NCBI GenBank assembly: GCA_910589415.1
Contig: OU342634.1
Location: 41,222,723-41,286,722, forward strand
DNA length: 64,000 bases
Direction of reading: 5' to 3'
DNA from: Malachius bipustulatus
Taxonomy: Eukaryota > Arthropoda > Insecta > Coleoptera > Melyridae
The translations under genes were made by a program, and so were the position numbers. The notes under the pieces were generated by a model. It had not been told where the DNA came from and searched no databases. It was given only the letters and a program-made list of their open reading frames with translations. Shown piece after piece: positions 22,138-34,357 of this stretch. Every line of letters starts with the position of its first letter. Within the stretch, counting starts at the first letter, position 1.

Positions 22138-23078
22138 ACAGTACATGGGGATCTTGGAAACGGCATGAGATACAGGGTCGGTTAAATTAGAGAAAAGTTG
22201 CACAATTTGATGCTTAATAAGAAACTGATTTTTTTTCTTTTGAATATTTTCAGTCGTTGTTGAAATATCCTGAAAAAACTGAAAAATCTAAATTTCTTAT
22301 TTTGGCCATATCTTTTTTATTATTGGAAACTAATAATGAATAATTTTTTGCAGGCTTATATATCGTCAAAAGCTATCCATATGACGTTACAAAAATTTTC
22401 AAAGCCGACTAGATCCCAAGAGTTTTCGTAGCCAGCTTTTGTTTTTCTTATGGCCGCCATATTGATCTTTTATGTCATTCGGTATAAAATAAATAAATCG
22501 AGGAAACCATTAAAAATTAATAACATTCGATAACAAAAATGTCAAGAATTTTATTCTTTTTTCAAAAAAAAATAAATGTTCATACCGAATATCATATAAA
22601 AAGTAAAAAAAAAAACATAAAGCAAGTGATATGACTTCATATTAATGTAATTGAGTGAAAAAATGTTTTTTTTTTTGAAAAAAGAATAATAAAATTTTTG
22701 AATTTTATTTCATGTTATTAATTTTTGGTTTCCTTGATTTATTTTACACCGAACGACATACAAAATCAATATGGCGGCCAAAAGAAAAATAAAAGTTGAC
22801 TATGAAAACTTTGGGATCTAGTCGGCTTTGAAAATTTTTGTAATGTCAAATGGACAGCTTTTGACGGCTTATGTAAGCCTACAAAAAATAATTCATTACT
22901 TCTCAATTATAAAAAAGATATGGCTAAAATAAGAAATTTTGATTTTTCAGTTTTTTCAGGATATTTCAGCAATGACTGAAAATATTCGAAAAAATCTTAT
23001 TAAGCATCAAATTGTGCAACTTTTCTCTAATTTAACAGAGCCTGTATCTCTTGCCGTTTCCAAGATCCCCATGTACTG
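22138..23078. mobile_element. Palindromic foldback, family A full copy
   Basis: Arms of about 430 bp with AGTACATGGGGATCTTGGAA at the left and its inverse at the right. TACAGGGTCGGTTAAAT and its inverse lie about 33 bases inside the ends. The palindrome thus extends beyond the TACAGGGT word, so that word is not the terminus here. The loop is about 22560-22680. Confidence 0.85.
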
Positions 23079-23139
23079 CCGCTTCCACTGGACACACTGT
23101 ATACTCATACATTAGGTATTTAATAGAGTCATAACTATT

Positions 23140-23575
23140 TCGAAACTAAAATATCGAAATTTCTTATTTATTGCTGTTGAAAATGAACTGAATATTTTTG
23201 TAGGTTCACAAAAGTCGTTATTAGGCGTATCCATTTGATATTTCAAAAATTTTCAAAGTCGACTAGATTCAAGAGTTTCCATAGTCTACTTTTGTTTTTC
23301 CTATAGCGGATGAGATATCTATTGTTTTTCATGTCGTTCGGTCTAATAAAAATTTGGGAAACGAAAACTCTAATCTAGATTTTTTTATTCTAGTTTTTTA
23401 GAAAAAAAAATTATATTCGCCGAATTAATATAAAAAACCTCAAAGCGAACTATCTGTGAAAAAAAATTTCTTACGGAAAAAGAAGAATAAAATTTTCAAT
23501 TTTTTTTTGCACATCTGCAATTATATGAAATTCTGTTTCAGATTCGAAGTAAGTATAAAATTGTGCACAATTTAA
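23140..23575. repeat. Family A diverged partial copy
   Basis: It shares AATATCGAAATTTCTTATTT, AAATTTTCAAAGTCGACTAG and TCATGTCGTTCGGT with the left arm of the adjacent copy, and ends GACCCTGTAG. The right arm is mostly missing. Confidence 0.6.
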
Positions 23576-23826
23576 ACGACCCTGTAGCCGGTTCCGATAT
23601 CTTTGACCCTGTAGTAAGCCCCGAAATAGTTATACAACCCTGTATAATTATATTAAACAAAAGTCGGTTTTTCTAACAGGCTATATTGTGAAGTAGATGA
23701 CATGGACTATTATTGAAAAATAAAAACGATTTCTAAGCTGCCAGGCAACATAAGTTAACATAGGGTGGAATTGTAACTTTAACATGAAATTCCCTATGGC
23801 AACGATTAAAATAAATGCACTGTATA

Positions 23827-24400
23827 CAGGGTGTTTCATTAAGGTAGGTAAGCGACCGTATCTCGGAAACTAATGGGCCTATAACCTCAAAATAAAAAAT
23901 TTCCAGACATAAGTGATCACGAGAAATTCAATGAAAATATTTTAGATGGCCGCACTTCCGGAAATACCGCAAGTTGACACATACTCCGTTATTTTAACGG
24001 GAACACCCTGTAAAATATTTAATTTTTCAAATGTCTGAAGAAATCGAATACAGGTGGTTTTCACCATTGGAATTTAGATTGAGCGGTTTATGAGTTATAA
24101 ACAAGTGAAAATCGAAAATTTTCAACTTCAAAGCAGTGTAGAACTAGAACGACTCAAGATATCTAAAAATGGTTCATGTCTCTATCCTAGCTTTTCATGT
24201 TATATCCCATTATGCGGAGTAAATTTTAATACAGGGTGATGAAAATTATCCGTTTTTTCATCACCCTGTATTAAATTTTAAACAACATAGTATAGGATAC
24301 TGTGTGAAAAGTTAAGATAGGGACACGTAAACGGTTTTTAGATATCTTGAGCCGTTCTATTTCTACACTGCTTTGAATTTGAAAATTTTCGATTTTCAGT
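23827..24400. mobile_element. Foldback with nested perfect central palindrome
   Basis: The left end is CAGGGTGTTTCATTAAGG with a TA flank. The core arms are 24095-24235 and 24262-24400. At the centre AATACAGGGTGATGAAAA faces its inverse around a short loop. The core is homologous to that of 16140-17015. The outer left arm (23827-24090) has no inverted partner. Confidence 0.7.
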
Positions 24401-25975
24401 TACAAATACTTACAAATTGAGCTAGGTAGCAAAAATTTAAATGAGAGAACGATCTTGCACCTAACAATTTGTTTTCAAGTTTGAAAAAAATATTTACAAG
24501 AATAGTATGTACGTATACAAAGTAAAATTTTTAACAAAATCAATTAAACATACGCCATTTTTTAAATTCTTACAATAAATATCTGAAACTTCCACACTTC
24601 ACTATTGAAATGACATTAATAGATGTGAGCGATATAAAAAAAATCTTCAAGTTTTAGTTTGAAAAATACAGAGCACAAAATTATTTCAAACTTACAAAAG
24701 TGACAAATTTGATTTTGTTGGTCATTTACAAAGACCGATAATTTTAGTAAAAAAATGTGATGGTGAAACTTTACAGGTACAGTTTGATAAGCTTGAAACT
24801 TTTACTTTAAAATGATCTGTTTAGTTTTATTGAAAAAGTTGAATAGATGATATATTTTTCTATTTTTTAAACAAAAATCAAATTTCTTTTAGTCCGAATT
24901 ACGTGAAATTCATTGTTAAATTAACTTAGAGAGCTTTAACAAAAACAACAAAAAAAATTGCTTTGTCTAACTCATATATTTTTATAATAGGACCTCAAAA
25001 CAGTATACATTCAGTGAAAAATATATACGAGTATTTTTTTGATTTTATTTTAATTTATATTCTCAAGCTAAAATTTAGCTATGATGTAGCTTATAATCAT
25101 GAATTAGAAAAAATTTGTTTGAAAGTTAGAGAGAGATACCTAGAGCATAATATGAGCATATTGAGCAGGGGCTCGGGATTTATAGCTTTTATATCGAGAT
25201 ACCTATTGATTTTTTTTTTTGTTCTATTATTATTATTATAGCCGTTTTTAATAAATCAGTTCTTTGATCCGGCCATATTTGATCAGTCATTCTGAAATTC
25301 TATTTTTATAACATTTTATTTTTGATCAGCTATCTCACAAACACTTTAATATAATTTTTAGTTAAAATGCTTTTGAATTACTTTTTATATGTATAATGCT
25401 TTCTATAAGATATCAAAGTGATTTCAAAAGTTTTTCAAAGGCCCGTTCTTTTGCTAATTATTCTGAAACGATGTATGTTTTTTTACTTAAGCCTTTACTC
25501 TACTGAAAAAAAAAATTGATCGGTTCGGCACTGCTAAAAACATTCAGTTCCTAAAATATTTATCCATTGACAAATCCGTATGAATTTACTAATCTCCATC
25601 TCGAATCATTTAAGGTCGTGTATTCGAAACAAGATAGGTAGGTACATAACATACACAGCTATACTTTAAATTATTCATATAAAGTGGTATACATTCGCCT
25701 ATGTGACTTCCGGATATTTGGCAACACTTCTGGACGCCACTACGTATCTGTCATCAAACTAGGCTATAAAATTGTCTGGAAGCCAGTTCGTATTTTGCGT
25801 GAACAGCTTATATACGAAATTTTTTTTTTGAAAAATCGTTACCCCTCTTTTGATATTATTGTTATTCAGCTTCCCCTCATTCCATATATGCAAAAATTTT
25901 TGTTTATATATTATCGGTTGCTAGGGAAGTCAGGTCGCCCTCTCAACATAACGGAAGTCACAGCTTAACACGTAT
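24401..25975. other. AT-rich stretch, no gene recognised
   Basis: Short frames at 24963-25241 and 25684-25968 have no recognisable domain and low-complexity composition. No inverted arms were found. Confidence 0.4.
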
Positions 25976-26128
25976 CAATATATATATATATATCGTGGGC
26001 AGGTGAATTTTGGAAAACTACTTTTTCGTGATCTGGGGGTCATGATCGATGGACATTTGATGAGTTTGGGTGATTTTCGAAAAGTGATGTCGTCCTCAAT
26101 AGTGTATTTTTTGTTAAAAAATACACTA
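25976..26128 (+). mobile_element. Helentron-like unit 1 with terminal hairpin
   Basis: A (TA)n tract, then ATCGTGGGCAGGTGAATTTT, a unit of about 110 bases, and a terminal 11-bp perfect stem with a 3-nt loop (26102-26126, GTGTATTTTTT with AAAAAATACAC). A microsatellite followed by a conserved block and a terminal hairpin is the layout of non-autonomous Helentrons. The class is inferred. Confidence 0.5.
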
Positions 26129-26550
26129 ATATTGACATTAGAAATGATATACAAATAATCAATAAACCAATTAATTTGACAATTTTAAACCATTTTCTTT
26201 TCCGATTCCTATATCTTGTTGCCATTGTCGGCACTGTCGGCTCTGGTCATTATCATCTGCGGTCATTTTTATTACAATTGACTTATTCACGGTTATTTTA
26301 ATTTAGTAGGGCGTGAACTGCACATCTTGCGAGCTTTACTCACCGCCACTAAGAATTTACTCGTTCGATGATCGGCGCAGTTACTCTTATCAGCCTTATC
26401 TGGTTGGTTGTTTTTTTAACGTGGACATCGACTAACATTGTTGATATTGGAGTTATTGGACAACAAATTTTTATGGATTCGGAGGCGTATCTGCGCACTA
26501 ACCAATTCTCGTCAAACTCTCGCCTTCCTATAAAATTTATGCTGTAATTG
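26129..26550. other. Stretch between Helentron-like units
   Basis: Unique sequence with no recognised gene. It is flanked by two unit copies in opposite orientations, so it sits within a larger inverted repeat. Confidence 0.4.
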
Positions 26551-26555
26551 TGTTT

Positions 26556-26885
26556 TAGTGTATTTTTTAACAAAAAATACACTATTGAGGACGACATCAC
26601 TTTTCGAAAATCACCCAAACTCATCAAATGTCCATCGATCATGACCCCCAGATCACGAAAAAGTAGTTTTCCAAAATTCACCTGCCCACGATATATATAT
26701 ATATATTTATATATATATATATTTATATAAATATATATATATATATATCGTGGGCAGGTGAATTTTGGAAAACCACTTTTTCGTAATCTGGGGGTCATGA
26801 TCGGTGGACATTTGATGAGTTTGGGTGATTTTTGGAAAGTGATGTCGTCCTCAATAGTGTATTTTTTGTTAAAAAATACACTAAT
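26556..26885. mobile_element. Two Helentron-like units head to head around (TA)n
   Basis: The minus-strand unit (26556-26695, hairpin 26558-26582) and the plus-strand unit (26747-26883, hairpin 26857-26881) face each other across an AT-repeat of about 50 bases. Both are over 90% like unit 1 by eye. The last unit abuts a LINE directly at 26886. Confidence 0.6.
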
Positions 26886-29058
26886 ACATCCAACGAGCAG
26901 TTCAAGTGCCAGTTAGCCAGACTTAAGCGAAAGTTCGGGTATTTGGTGAGACGCGAGACCAGACGTCGCAATGACATATATATCAGCGAATCCGAAAATC
27001 CAATTAAATCTGGATGGTCTCTCATAAACAAACATTGTCAGTCGGCAAGCAAGTCTCGGAAGATCGAGGAACTTAATTGTCAAAACTCAGTCAAGACGGA
27101 TCCTGGAGAAATTGCTGAGATACTCAACAGCGTATTTCTTTCAAACAACTCTCCCACCGTCAGCCACACTCACGGATCCACTGTGCCTGTTGTCGTCTCT
27201 TCGTCATCTTTCATGTTGTACCCTACATCACCTGGCGAAATTATAAGGCTAGCATCCAGATTTAAAAACAAAAAGTCGTCAGGTCTAGACGAGATTCCTT
27301 CCTTCATTGCGAAGTATTGTATATCTGAACTTGCCCAACCCTTATCGGAAATTTATAACAACTCCTTTGAGACCGGCGTATTCCCCGATAAACTCAAGAC
27401 AGCCCTGGTTAAACCCATTTATAAGAAGGGCGACGTCAAAGACCCAGACAACTACAGACCGATCAGCTTACTATCCGTGTTTGATAAAATTCTCGAATCC
27501 CTCGTCTCCTCGCGTCTTCTTGACTTCTTAAATAAAACTGAGACTCTTTCCCGCTCCCAACATGGTTTCCTGAGGAACAGATCAACTGAGACGGCTCTAA
27601 TACAACTTACTGAGTACATCTCTGAGGGCATGGAGGAGGGCATGCGAACGGCTGGATGGCTTCTGGACCTTTCCAAGGCTTTCGATAGTGTGTGCCACGA
27701 ATGCCTGCTTCGGAAGCTGGAGAGCATTGGTGTTCGCGGATTGCCCCTAAAGTGGTTTACCAGCTACTTACGGGAAAGAAACCAGGCGGTACAGCTCCCT
27801 GCGTCTGATGGTCGATTTGTGAGGTCCCACTTTGCTCCAATCTTCTCAGGAGTACCCCAGGGTAGCGTACTCGGCCCGCTTCTTTTCCTTATTTTCATTA
27901 ACGATTTGGGCTCCTCAATTTCTTCCCCCACCTCTCTATGTGTTAATTATGCAGACGATACAACCATCCTCATCAGGTTGAAAACAAACGACCTCACTGA
28001 AATAATAAAATCAACTAAACTTCCATTAGAAGCAGCATCTTTATGGCTTAGAGAAAATAAACTAAGACTGAATTTAACAAAAACCGAGTTGATTGACTTC
28101 CATTCTTGCCGTTCTCGCCTTCCTCCTTTACCGCCCATCCCAACCGTTAGTACTGAGATCTCTCCTACGCGGGTTGTGAAATTCTTGGGCTTTTACATCG
28201 ATCAAAACTTGAACTGGCTGACTCACACTGACCACTTGTGCCGACGCCTTGCTAGCTCCTGCTTCCTTCTGAAACAACTCCAACACACTGGGCCGGTTGT
28301 TCAAACGTTAATTAAAAATTTTCAGATAATTACTCATTTTAAAATGCCCTGTATTATCAAACCATTGGTCTGATTTTGCTGAAAATGGATTCTGCTCCCT
28401 TTAAGAAGAGTTAATTATTGATTAAAAATACAAGATCAATAATTATATTCGCCATATTTTCAAAAATTTGCAATTTAAAATCAGTAATTATCTCAAAATT
28501 TTTAATTGACGTTTGAACAACCGGCCCACTGTGTCTCATGACGTTCTTCTCTCCGCATACTACGGACATTTTTACAGTCACATCTCCTATGGCCTGGCCG
28601 TATGGGGCGGATCACAGAGTTCTTTACGCAGAGTTTTTCTTCTGCAGAAGAGAGCTATCAGGATACTGGCAGGCTTGTCCATAGATCAGTCCTGTAGGGG
28701 TCACTTCAGGCGTCTCGGTCTCCTCACGTTGCCTGCTGTTTATGTCTTCTCTCTTCTCAAACTGATTTACAAACATCAAGCCAAACTTGATCGTTTCCGA
28801 TTCACACACCATTATCAGACCAGGCTTAATCTTTTCAAACTACCAACTCACCATCTCACTTCCACCGAAAGGACATTCACGTACACGGCCATAAAATTCC
28901 TTAATCACTTCAGGATAGACCCCGCAACCTTTGGATTCTCTCAGTTCAAGGCACATCTCCGAAGTTATCTCACAGACCTGGAACCCTATTCTACCATGGA
29001 TATTCTGTCTTCCTCTCCCCCCCCCCCCCTCCACACCCTTATTGATTCATTAACCTAG
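26886..29058 (+). CDS. LINE reverse transcriptase frame, broken by one MITE
   Basis: Copies LINE RNA into DNA at the target site. The reading frame runs from at least 26886 into the insert at 28290. Upstream codons back to 26832 come from the Helentron unit and are not part of the LINE. Visible RT motifs are DNYRPISLLSVFDKILE, HGFLRNRSTETAL, LLDLSKAFDSVCHECLLRKL, GVPQGSVLGPLLFLIFINDL and the catalytic YADD at 27948-27959. After the MITE the frame resumes from 28528 to 29058, with YGLAVWGGSQ, LLQKRAIRILAG and LTLPAVYVFSLLKLIYKH, the usual C-terminal region; no RNase H is seen. No other stop or frameshift is seen, so this copy is young. The endonuclease is missing, so it is not expected to move by itself. 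Confidence 0.88.
28290..28527. mobile_element. 238 bp MITE inside the LINE frame, 3-bp duplication
   Basis: The ends are GGGCCGGTTGTTCAAACGTT and, inverted, GGGCCGGTTGTTCAAACGTC. ACT is duplicated at 28287-28289 and 28528-28530. Element plus one ACT is 241 nt, which explains the shift between the two halves of the LINE frame. A GGGCC terminus with a 3-bp duplication fits PIF/Harbinger. Confidence 0.88.
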
Positions 29059-29369
29059 CACCTTGTCACTAGGATATGTATAATTGTAAACGACAATGTA
29101 GTGTATACAATGACTAGCATTAGATTCTGGAAATTTTCCTTTATTTGTTCTTCTCAATTTTCTCTGATGCATTTGTGATTGTGATCAATGTGTTATAATG
29201 CCAATCGCTTGCGTATGACCTTTTGATTACGCAGGCGAATTTATGTGTACTACTGCGGTTTGTTCTTTGTTTGTGAATTATTATCATCGCTTACAACGCT
29301 ATTGTACTAATCAATGATTGTTGAATTTAATGGTACAATAAAGAGATTTATTATTATTATTATTATAGG

Positions 29370-29945
29370 AGATACAGCTAATCTCGTCTAATGAAGATAT
29401 TAGTGAAGATGCATATATGCAATTAATTCAAACCTGTCTTGGCAAGAGTTTAAGTGTCTTTGGTTCGACCTTTAATGAGATAATCACCGCCCCCGCTGAT
29501 CATGCGACTTCTGGAACCCCAAGCAAATGCAGCCAAGCTGTTTGCACATGCGTATTAATCTCACAGCATAGGAGACATATCCTGGAACCGAAGCTTAATC
29601 CGGAGACAAAATAGGTAGCAAAGGAGGAGAAGGTGGGCTTGGAACTTTTTGGTTCCGATTTGTCCAGTAAATGTAACCACAAAGAGGGAAGTTCAGTTTT
29701 ACTCAGAGCCTCAATAGGAGAGAACCGTACAGGTAGTATCCAGAAAACCGTCCTCAAAGAAGTCAGCCCATTCACCAAAAGAAATTCATACATGCAGAGA
29801 AACACTCGCTGAACAGAAGACATTCTTATCAATTTCCAAGGAATCAGCAGAAGTAGAGGTAGGATATGCGGGTAGACTTAGAAACCATGTAGCAGCTTGG
29901 AGTAAAATCATCAAAAACCATTTTAATTCTGGATGCTATTAAGTT
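29370..29945 (+). pseudogene. Possible DIRS-type retroelement gag relic
   Basis: Broken plus-strand frames read QHRRHILEPKLNP, then LELFGSDLSSKCNHK, and at the end GRLRNHVAAWSKIIKNH. The arrangement, with RR...I.P.LN then LFG..L then a closing G-L..H...W..I, resembles the gag-like protein before the reverse transcriptase of insect DIRS elements. Several stops are present. Recognition is from memory and needs a profile search. The minus-strand frame at 29500-29832 is a shadow. Confidence 0.35.
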
Positions 29946-30446
29946 TTTATAATTTTCTATTCAATCCCTGTATTTATTAGGGTGATCTCAAGAAATCAAC
30001 TGTTTGGTCTTGAAGTGCATAGCTTTTTTCCTCGCCAACCGATTTTGGAAATTTTAGTCTCATATTGAAGCTAAAACTTCAGGCAAAAAAATCCTGAGTC
30101 AAAAAATTGACTCAGGACAAACATTAAAAACAAAAAATTCCATAAAAATCATTTAAATTTAAGTTTCTTCTAGAAACAGGTTTTGGAAGGAAAATTATTT
30201 AATTTTTGAAATCCTCATGATCTATTTTTCACGATTTTTCCGGAAAATTGATTCCTTGAATAGTAGATATAACACACTAGAAAGATGGATGATCATGCAT
30301 GTTTCATAGCATAAGGGCTTATTAACCTTTGAAATCAAAATTAAATAAATAATTTAGCAAATGTTATAAAGTGAGCGAGGCTAAATTATGAACAAAAATT
30401 CAAAATAAAACTGTAATGCGTAATTTCTTTTTTTTAAACGCCTAGT
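29946..30446. other. Intergenic stretch
   Basis: AT-rich with no gene. A CTGAGTCAAAAAATTGACTCAG palindrome lies at about 30092-30113. Confidence 0.4.
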
Positions 30447-30760
30447 CGAGTCGTATAATATAAAGGTAGGTCGATTTTCGTTTTATTTTGTTTTTTGCCG
30501 TTTGTGCGTGCATTCGATTTTCTGCATAGTGATTCTAAAAAACTGCACGAAAAATCAATATTTTTAAAAAATTGAAACAGCCTGAATGCTTCTACGGATT
30601 TGGATAGAACGTCTTCTCACGAATGAGTGGTCCCATTAAAATTTTTTTTCTTCGTACAGCTTTTTAGAATCAGCTTGTGGAAAATATGGGATGCACGGGA
30701 CAAACAGCAAAAAACAAAATAAAATCGACCTGCCTCGGCGATAAAAAAATATATTACATA
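30447..30760. mobile_element. Inverted-repeat element of about 300 bp
   Basis: Left arm 30466-30556 (TAGGTCGATTTTCGTTTTAT, then GCATTCGATTTTCTGCATAG) pairs with right arm 30652-30742 (AAACAAAATAAAATCGACCT). The loop is about 95 bases. Non-coding. Confidence 0.65.
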
Positions 30761-32284
30761 ATAATTTAGCCGGTATTGTATATAATTCAATTTTGTTTGA
30801 AAACTGTCCGTTGTTCTAGACCAGTTTGCGAACGAATTCGTAAATCATTTAAGCACTTCTTTCTGCTTTAATTACTTAGTAAGATCTAAAATGTTCAGAG
30901 AAATGTGGATGCTAAGCTGTCAACTATTAAAATTTGCAAGTTGAATTGAGGGTGGAACATGACGTTCAACCGCTGAAATGTTCTAATGGAACAACTGTCA
31001 ATTGACTGAATTTGAATCGCGAAATCGACTAGGTGTAACTAACTTTAAATCAAAAAATCAGCGAGAGTGGGATCTAAATATTCAGTGAAATGGTGAAGTG
31101 GATTATCAATTATTTGATATGAATTAGAAAGAAGAGAAAAATTATTATCGAAACTAGTGAATACAAAATTAAGATAAAATTAAACCGCGTTCTATAATAA
31201 TTAAGATGAAAAAGAATTGTCATCAACTGAGATTATAAGAAAGAAATTTCGCGCAAATTTGATACTTTCAAAGAAGATCTCGGTAAATTGCGAGAAATAT
31301 TAACTTATAGAGATTAGCGAAAGGAGATGTTATAAATATAGTAGTCATCAAGGTATTTGTTATATCAAGCATAATAATTCACTTTCATTTTTACGTAACA
31401 GGTCATTCACCTTCTGAACTTCATCATGTATCTTATAATAGGAATACTTTATGATTTCGTATCGATTTTATTCTGCGATTCTGTGCCTTGATCAATTAAA
31501 CAAATCTGAATACTTTCTTATGATTCACGTCTAAAATAAGCCGGAAACCGTTATAAAAATAAACAATGTCATAAGCTTCACTCCAGTTAGCTCAGTTTGC
31601 ACGTAAAATTTTCAGATTTTGAGTGTGATTGAAACGGTGCCATTAAAATATGGCCGGAAAAGTCTAAGAAGAGGAAATTTGTTGTCATTAGAGAGCTGGG
31701 AACTCACTGGGAAGATATTATGTGATACAAACACGAAGTTTCCTTGTGTTCTCCACTATCCCGAATTTTTACTCCATAACTAGGAGTGCTTTCTTAGACA
31801 AAACGGTCATCATAACAACGTTATACACCCTTATTATTACGACATTTATGACATAATGCTATTATAACTTGCTCTGTTTCGATAATAAGTGAATTATCCA
31901 TATATCTAAAATATAAGGAATTACCTACGAGTAGTTTCCGACATAATAATATTTATTCAATATTCATGGCATGTTTTTGAGATGTTTCTATAGATTTGTG
32001 AATTTCCGGATGATTATGTTATTTGAATGGTTCCCGAATTTGATCGAGTATATGATTTCAAGTCGTAATGTTATGCCTCGCTCTGCTACTCTATTCTAGG
32101 CTCCAGGTTATTTCCAAACGAAAAAAAATATATAACGTAATCAATAATTATCTCCATCGCATGTTAATACATTGGGTATAAAGTGTGAATCTCCATATAT
32201 CCTTTATTTAATTACTTTCGAGCTATAACCGGGCTGTAAACCTTTGGGAAATGCTGGCATCACTCTATGTACTTTTTATAGCGT
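30761..32284. other. 1.5 kb stretch with no recognised feature
   Basis: Less repetitive than its surroundings, with no palindromic arms and no long frame. It could hold noncoding host sequence. Confidence 0.35.
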
Positions 32285-33030
32285 CAAATAGCCAGATGGA
32301 ATAAATTCATTATTTCAATAATTGTGCATACGTAAAAAAGTCCCGAAAAATGTCAATTTAAATTATTGTAAAATGATATCCTGCAGCGTACAATTTTCAT
32401 CCCTAAAATTAACCCCCTTCGAGTGACAGCTGCGAACCCTAAATTTTTTAATAGGAAGTAGGGGCTATGACACTTTATTTGAAAGACCTCTTCATTCTTT
32501 ATGTATAAAAAAATGATAGATATTGTTTTTCGAATTTATTGCAAAAAAATACGTTAAAAGAAATTTTTATTTATGATTAGGATATTGCCAAGACGCTCAA
32601 GGCGTGAATTTGAATATATCCTACACTAAGTTTAATGACATTTTGTTTTTTACAACATCGAAAATTAAACGGTTTAATTAATTAATTAAGATACTTAATT
32701 TAATTAAGTTTGTAGTCTGTTGTAACAAATTTCGTAGATCAGATTATTTTAATTAATTTTGATTTTTATTTTTAAAATAAATTTGAAAACAAAATCATTT
32801 TTGTATAGAGAATGAAGAGACCTTTCGAATGATGTATCACAAGCCCCCACTTATCATTTAAAAATTTAGGGTTGCAGCTGTCGCTCCAAGGGGGTTGACT
32901 TTAGGGATGAAATTTGTACGCTGCAGGATGTAATTTTGAAATCTAAAATTGACGGGTTTCGGTATTTTTTTTAAGTATAGACAATTACTGAAGTAATGAA
33001 TTTATTCCATCTGGTTGTTCCACACTGTGT
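32285..33030. mobile_element. Foldback element of about 740 bp
   Basis: Left arm 32289-32560 pairs with right arm 32800-33025. Shared words include AGATGGAATAAATTCATT, CTGCAGCGTAC, CCCTAAA and GGGGGTT. Arm divergence is higher than in the other foldbacks, so this is an older copy. Confidence 0.7.
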
Positions 33031-33590
33031 ATTTGTTCTTAATAAAGCTTTTTTCAAAATAACATAATAGAGGGAGTGATTTTTCTCTCTCCTGTAAGTC
33101 TTCAGAAAACTCATGCGGAAAGGAATCAGTAGGTACATACATAAAACTTTTATTAAAGTTGTGCTGCAATTGTAATATACGTTGCTAAGAAAACACAGCA
33201 TAACAATCAATACAATATCAGTAAAAAATTAATTAATAAGTATAACACGAAATAAATAATAGTAAAGTAAAGTATTCTACTTTTAGTAAAGTACTATAAG
33301 ATAAAAAGGCTGAAATTGACATATTGTACAAAAATCTAATCGAAATCTTGCTTAGTATCCGAAAAATACTACTCTTATGATTTTCAACATTTCGAAGCAA
33401 GCTTTTTTCTCGATAAGTAAAAATCACTTTGTATATCTGACTACGGCAAAATAAGTTTTCATTGAAAACTTGAAACCTGAAAACTTTTCAAGCACGCTGA
33501 GATTGTTTTATTCTCATAGTTTTTTTTGACATTAAAATAATAAAAAAAAATTCCATGTGCTTGAGGTCAACTTTTTGGCGGTCACTGCAT

Positions 33591-34357
33591 ACAGGGTGTT
33601 TCATTTTTTATCAGTTCAATTTTAGAAGGTGATAGAGAATCGTAAAATAAGCTGACTTTCGTTACAAAAAATTTTTCATAAAGATACCTACACCGTGTCT
33701 CTTGAATTTCTGGACATAGGGAATTCCCATGTTAAAATAAACTATTGTAAATATTGGCTCCCCTAATTATTTTACAGTAAAATGTCAAATGTAAAACTTC
33801 TTAAGGAAAAAAAGCTGCTTCTTATGCTATAATTGGATTTTCATTTGGTTCATCCGTTTTCGAGAAAATCAGAAAAAACGGAACTGTTTTTCATAGTTTC
33901 TCAAGGTTGCTTTGCTTTTGACAGATAATGCTAATAATAAGATAATAACAAATCTCTGAAATTTCTAAAGTGAATTGCCAGAAGTATAATGCCATTCAAT
34001 AAATTTTACTTTTTCTTCAATGGTGTAGGTAATAATTCATTTTTATAAACAATAAGTCTTTCTTATTAATTAATTACTTTTGAACAATCAGTTATTGACA
34101 ATTAATAATTTTTAGCATTATCTGTCAAAAGCAAAGCAACCTTGAAAAACTACGAAAAACCGTTCAGTTTTTCCTGATTTTATCGAAAGCGGATGAACCA
34201 AATGAAAATCCAATTGTAGCATAAGAAGCAGCTTTTTTTCCTTAAGAAGTTTTATATTTGACATTTTACTGTAAAATAATTAGGGGAGCCAATATTTACA
34301 ATAGTTTATTTTAACATGGGAATTCCCTATGTCCAGAAATTCAAGAGACACAGTGTA
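33591..34357. mobile_element. Foldback element of about 770 bp
   Basis: Arms are 33690-33935 and 34107-34350, sharing GTGTCTCTTGAATTTCTGGA, AATATTGGCTCCCCTAATTA and AAAAGCTGCTTCTTATGC. A TA-flanked CAGGGTGTTTCATTTTTTAT lies at 33593, outside the left arm. Diverged fragments of this family lie at 37634-37730 and 63200-63260. Confidence 0.75.

Larger units (their letters stand above)
26886..29368 (+). mobile_element. Non-LTR retrotransposon (LINE), 5'-truncated
   Basis: It carries the linker, reverse transcriptase and C-terminal region, then an untranslated tail with AATAAAG near 29337 and a (TTA)n end at 29349-29368, a 3' tail of the kind many arthropod LINEs have. The endonuclease is missing; the LINE joins a Helentron-like unit at its left edge. 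Base composition is clearly richer in GC than its surroundings. Probably CR1/Jockey-group; the clade is not settled. Confidence 0.85.

Noticed and set aside
26349..26798. 149-codon minus-strand frame
   Set aside because: It is made of the Helentron-like units and an AT repeat.
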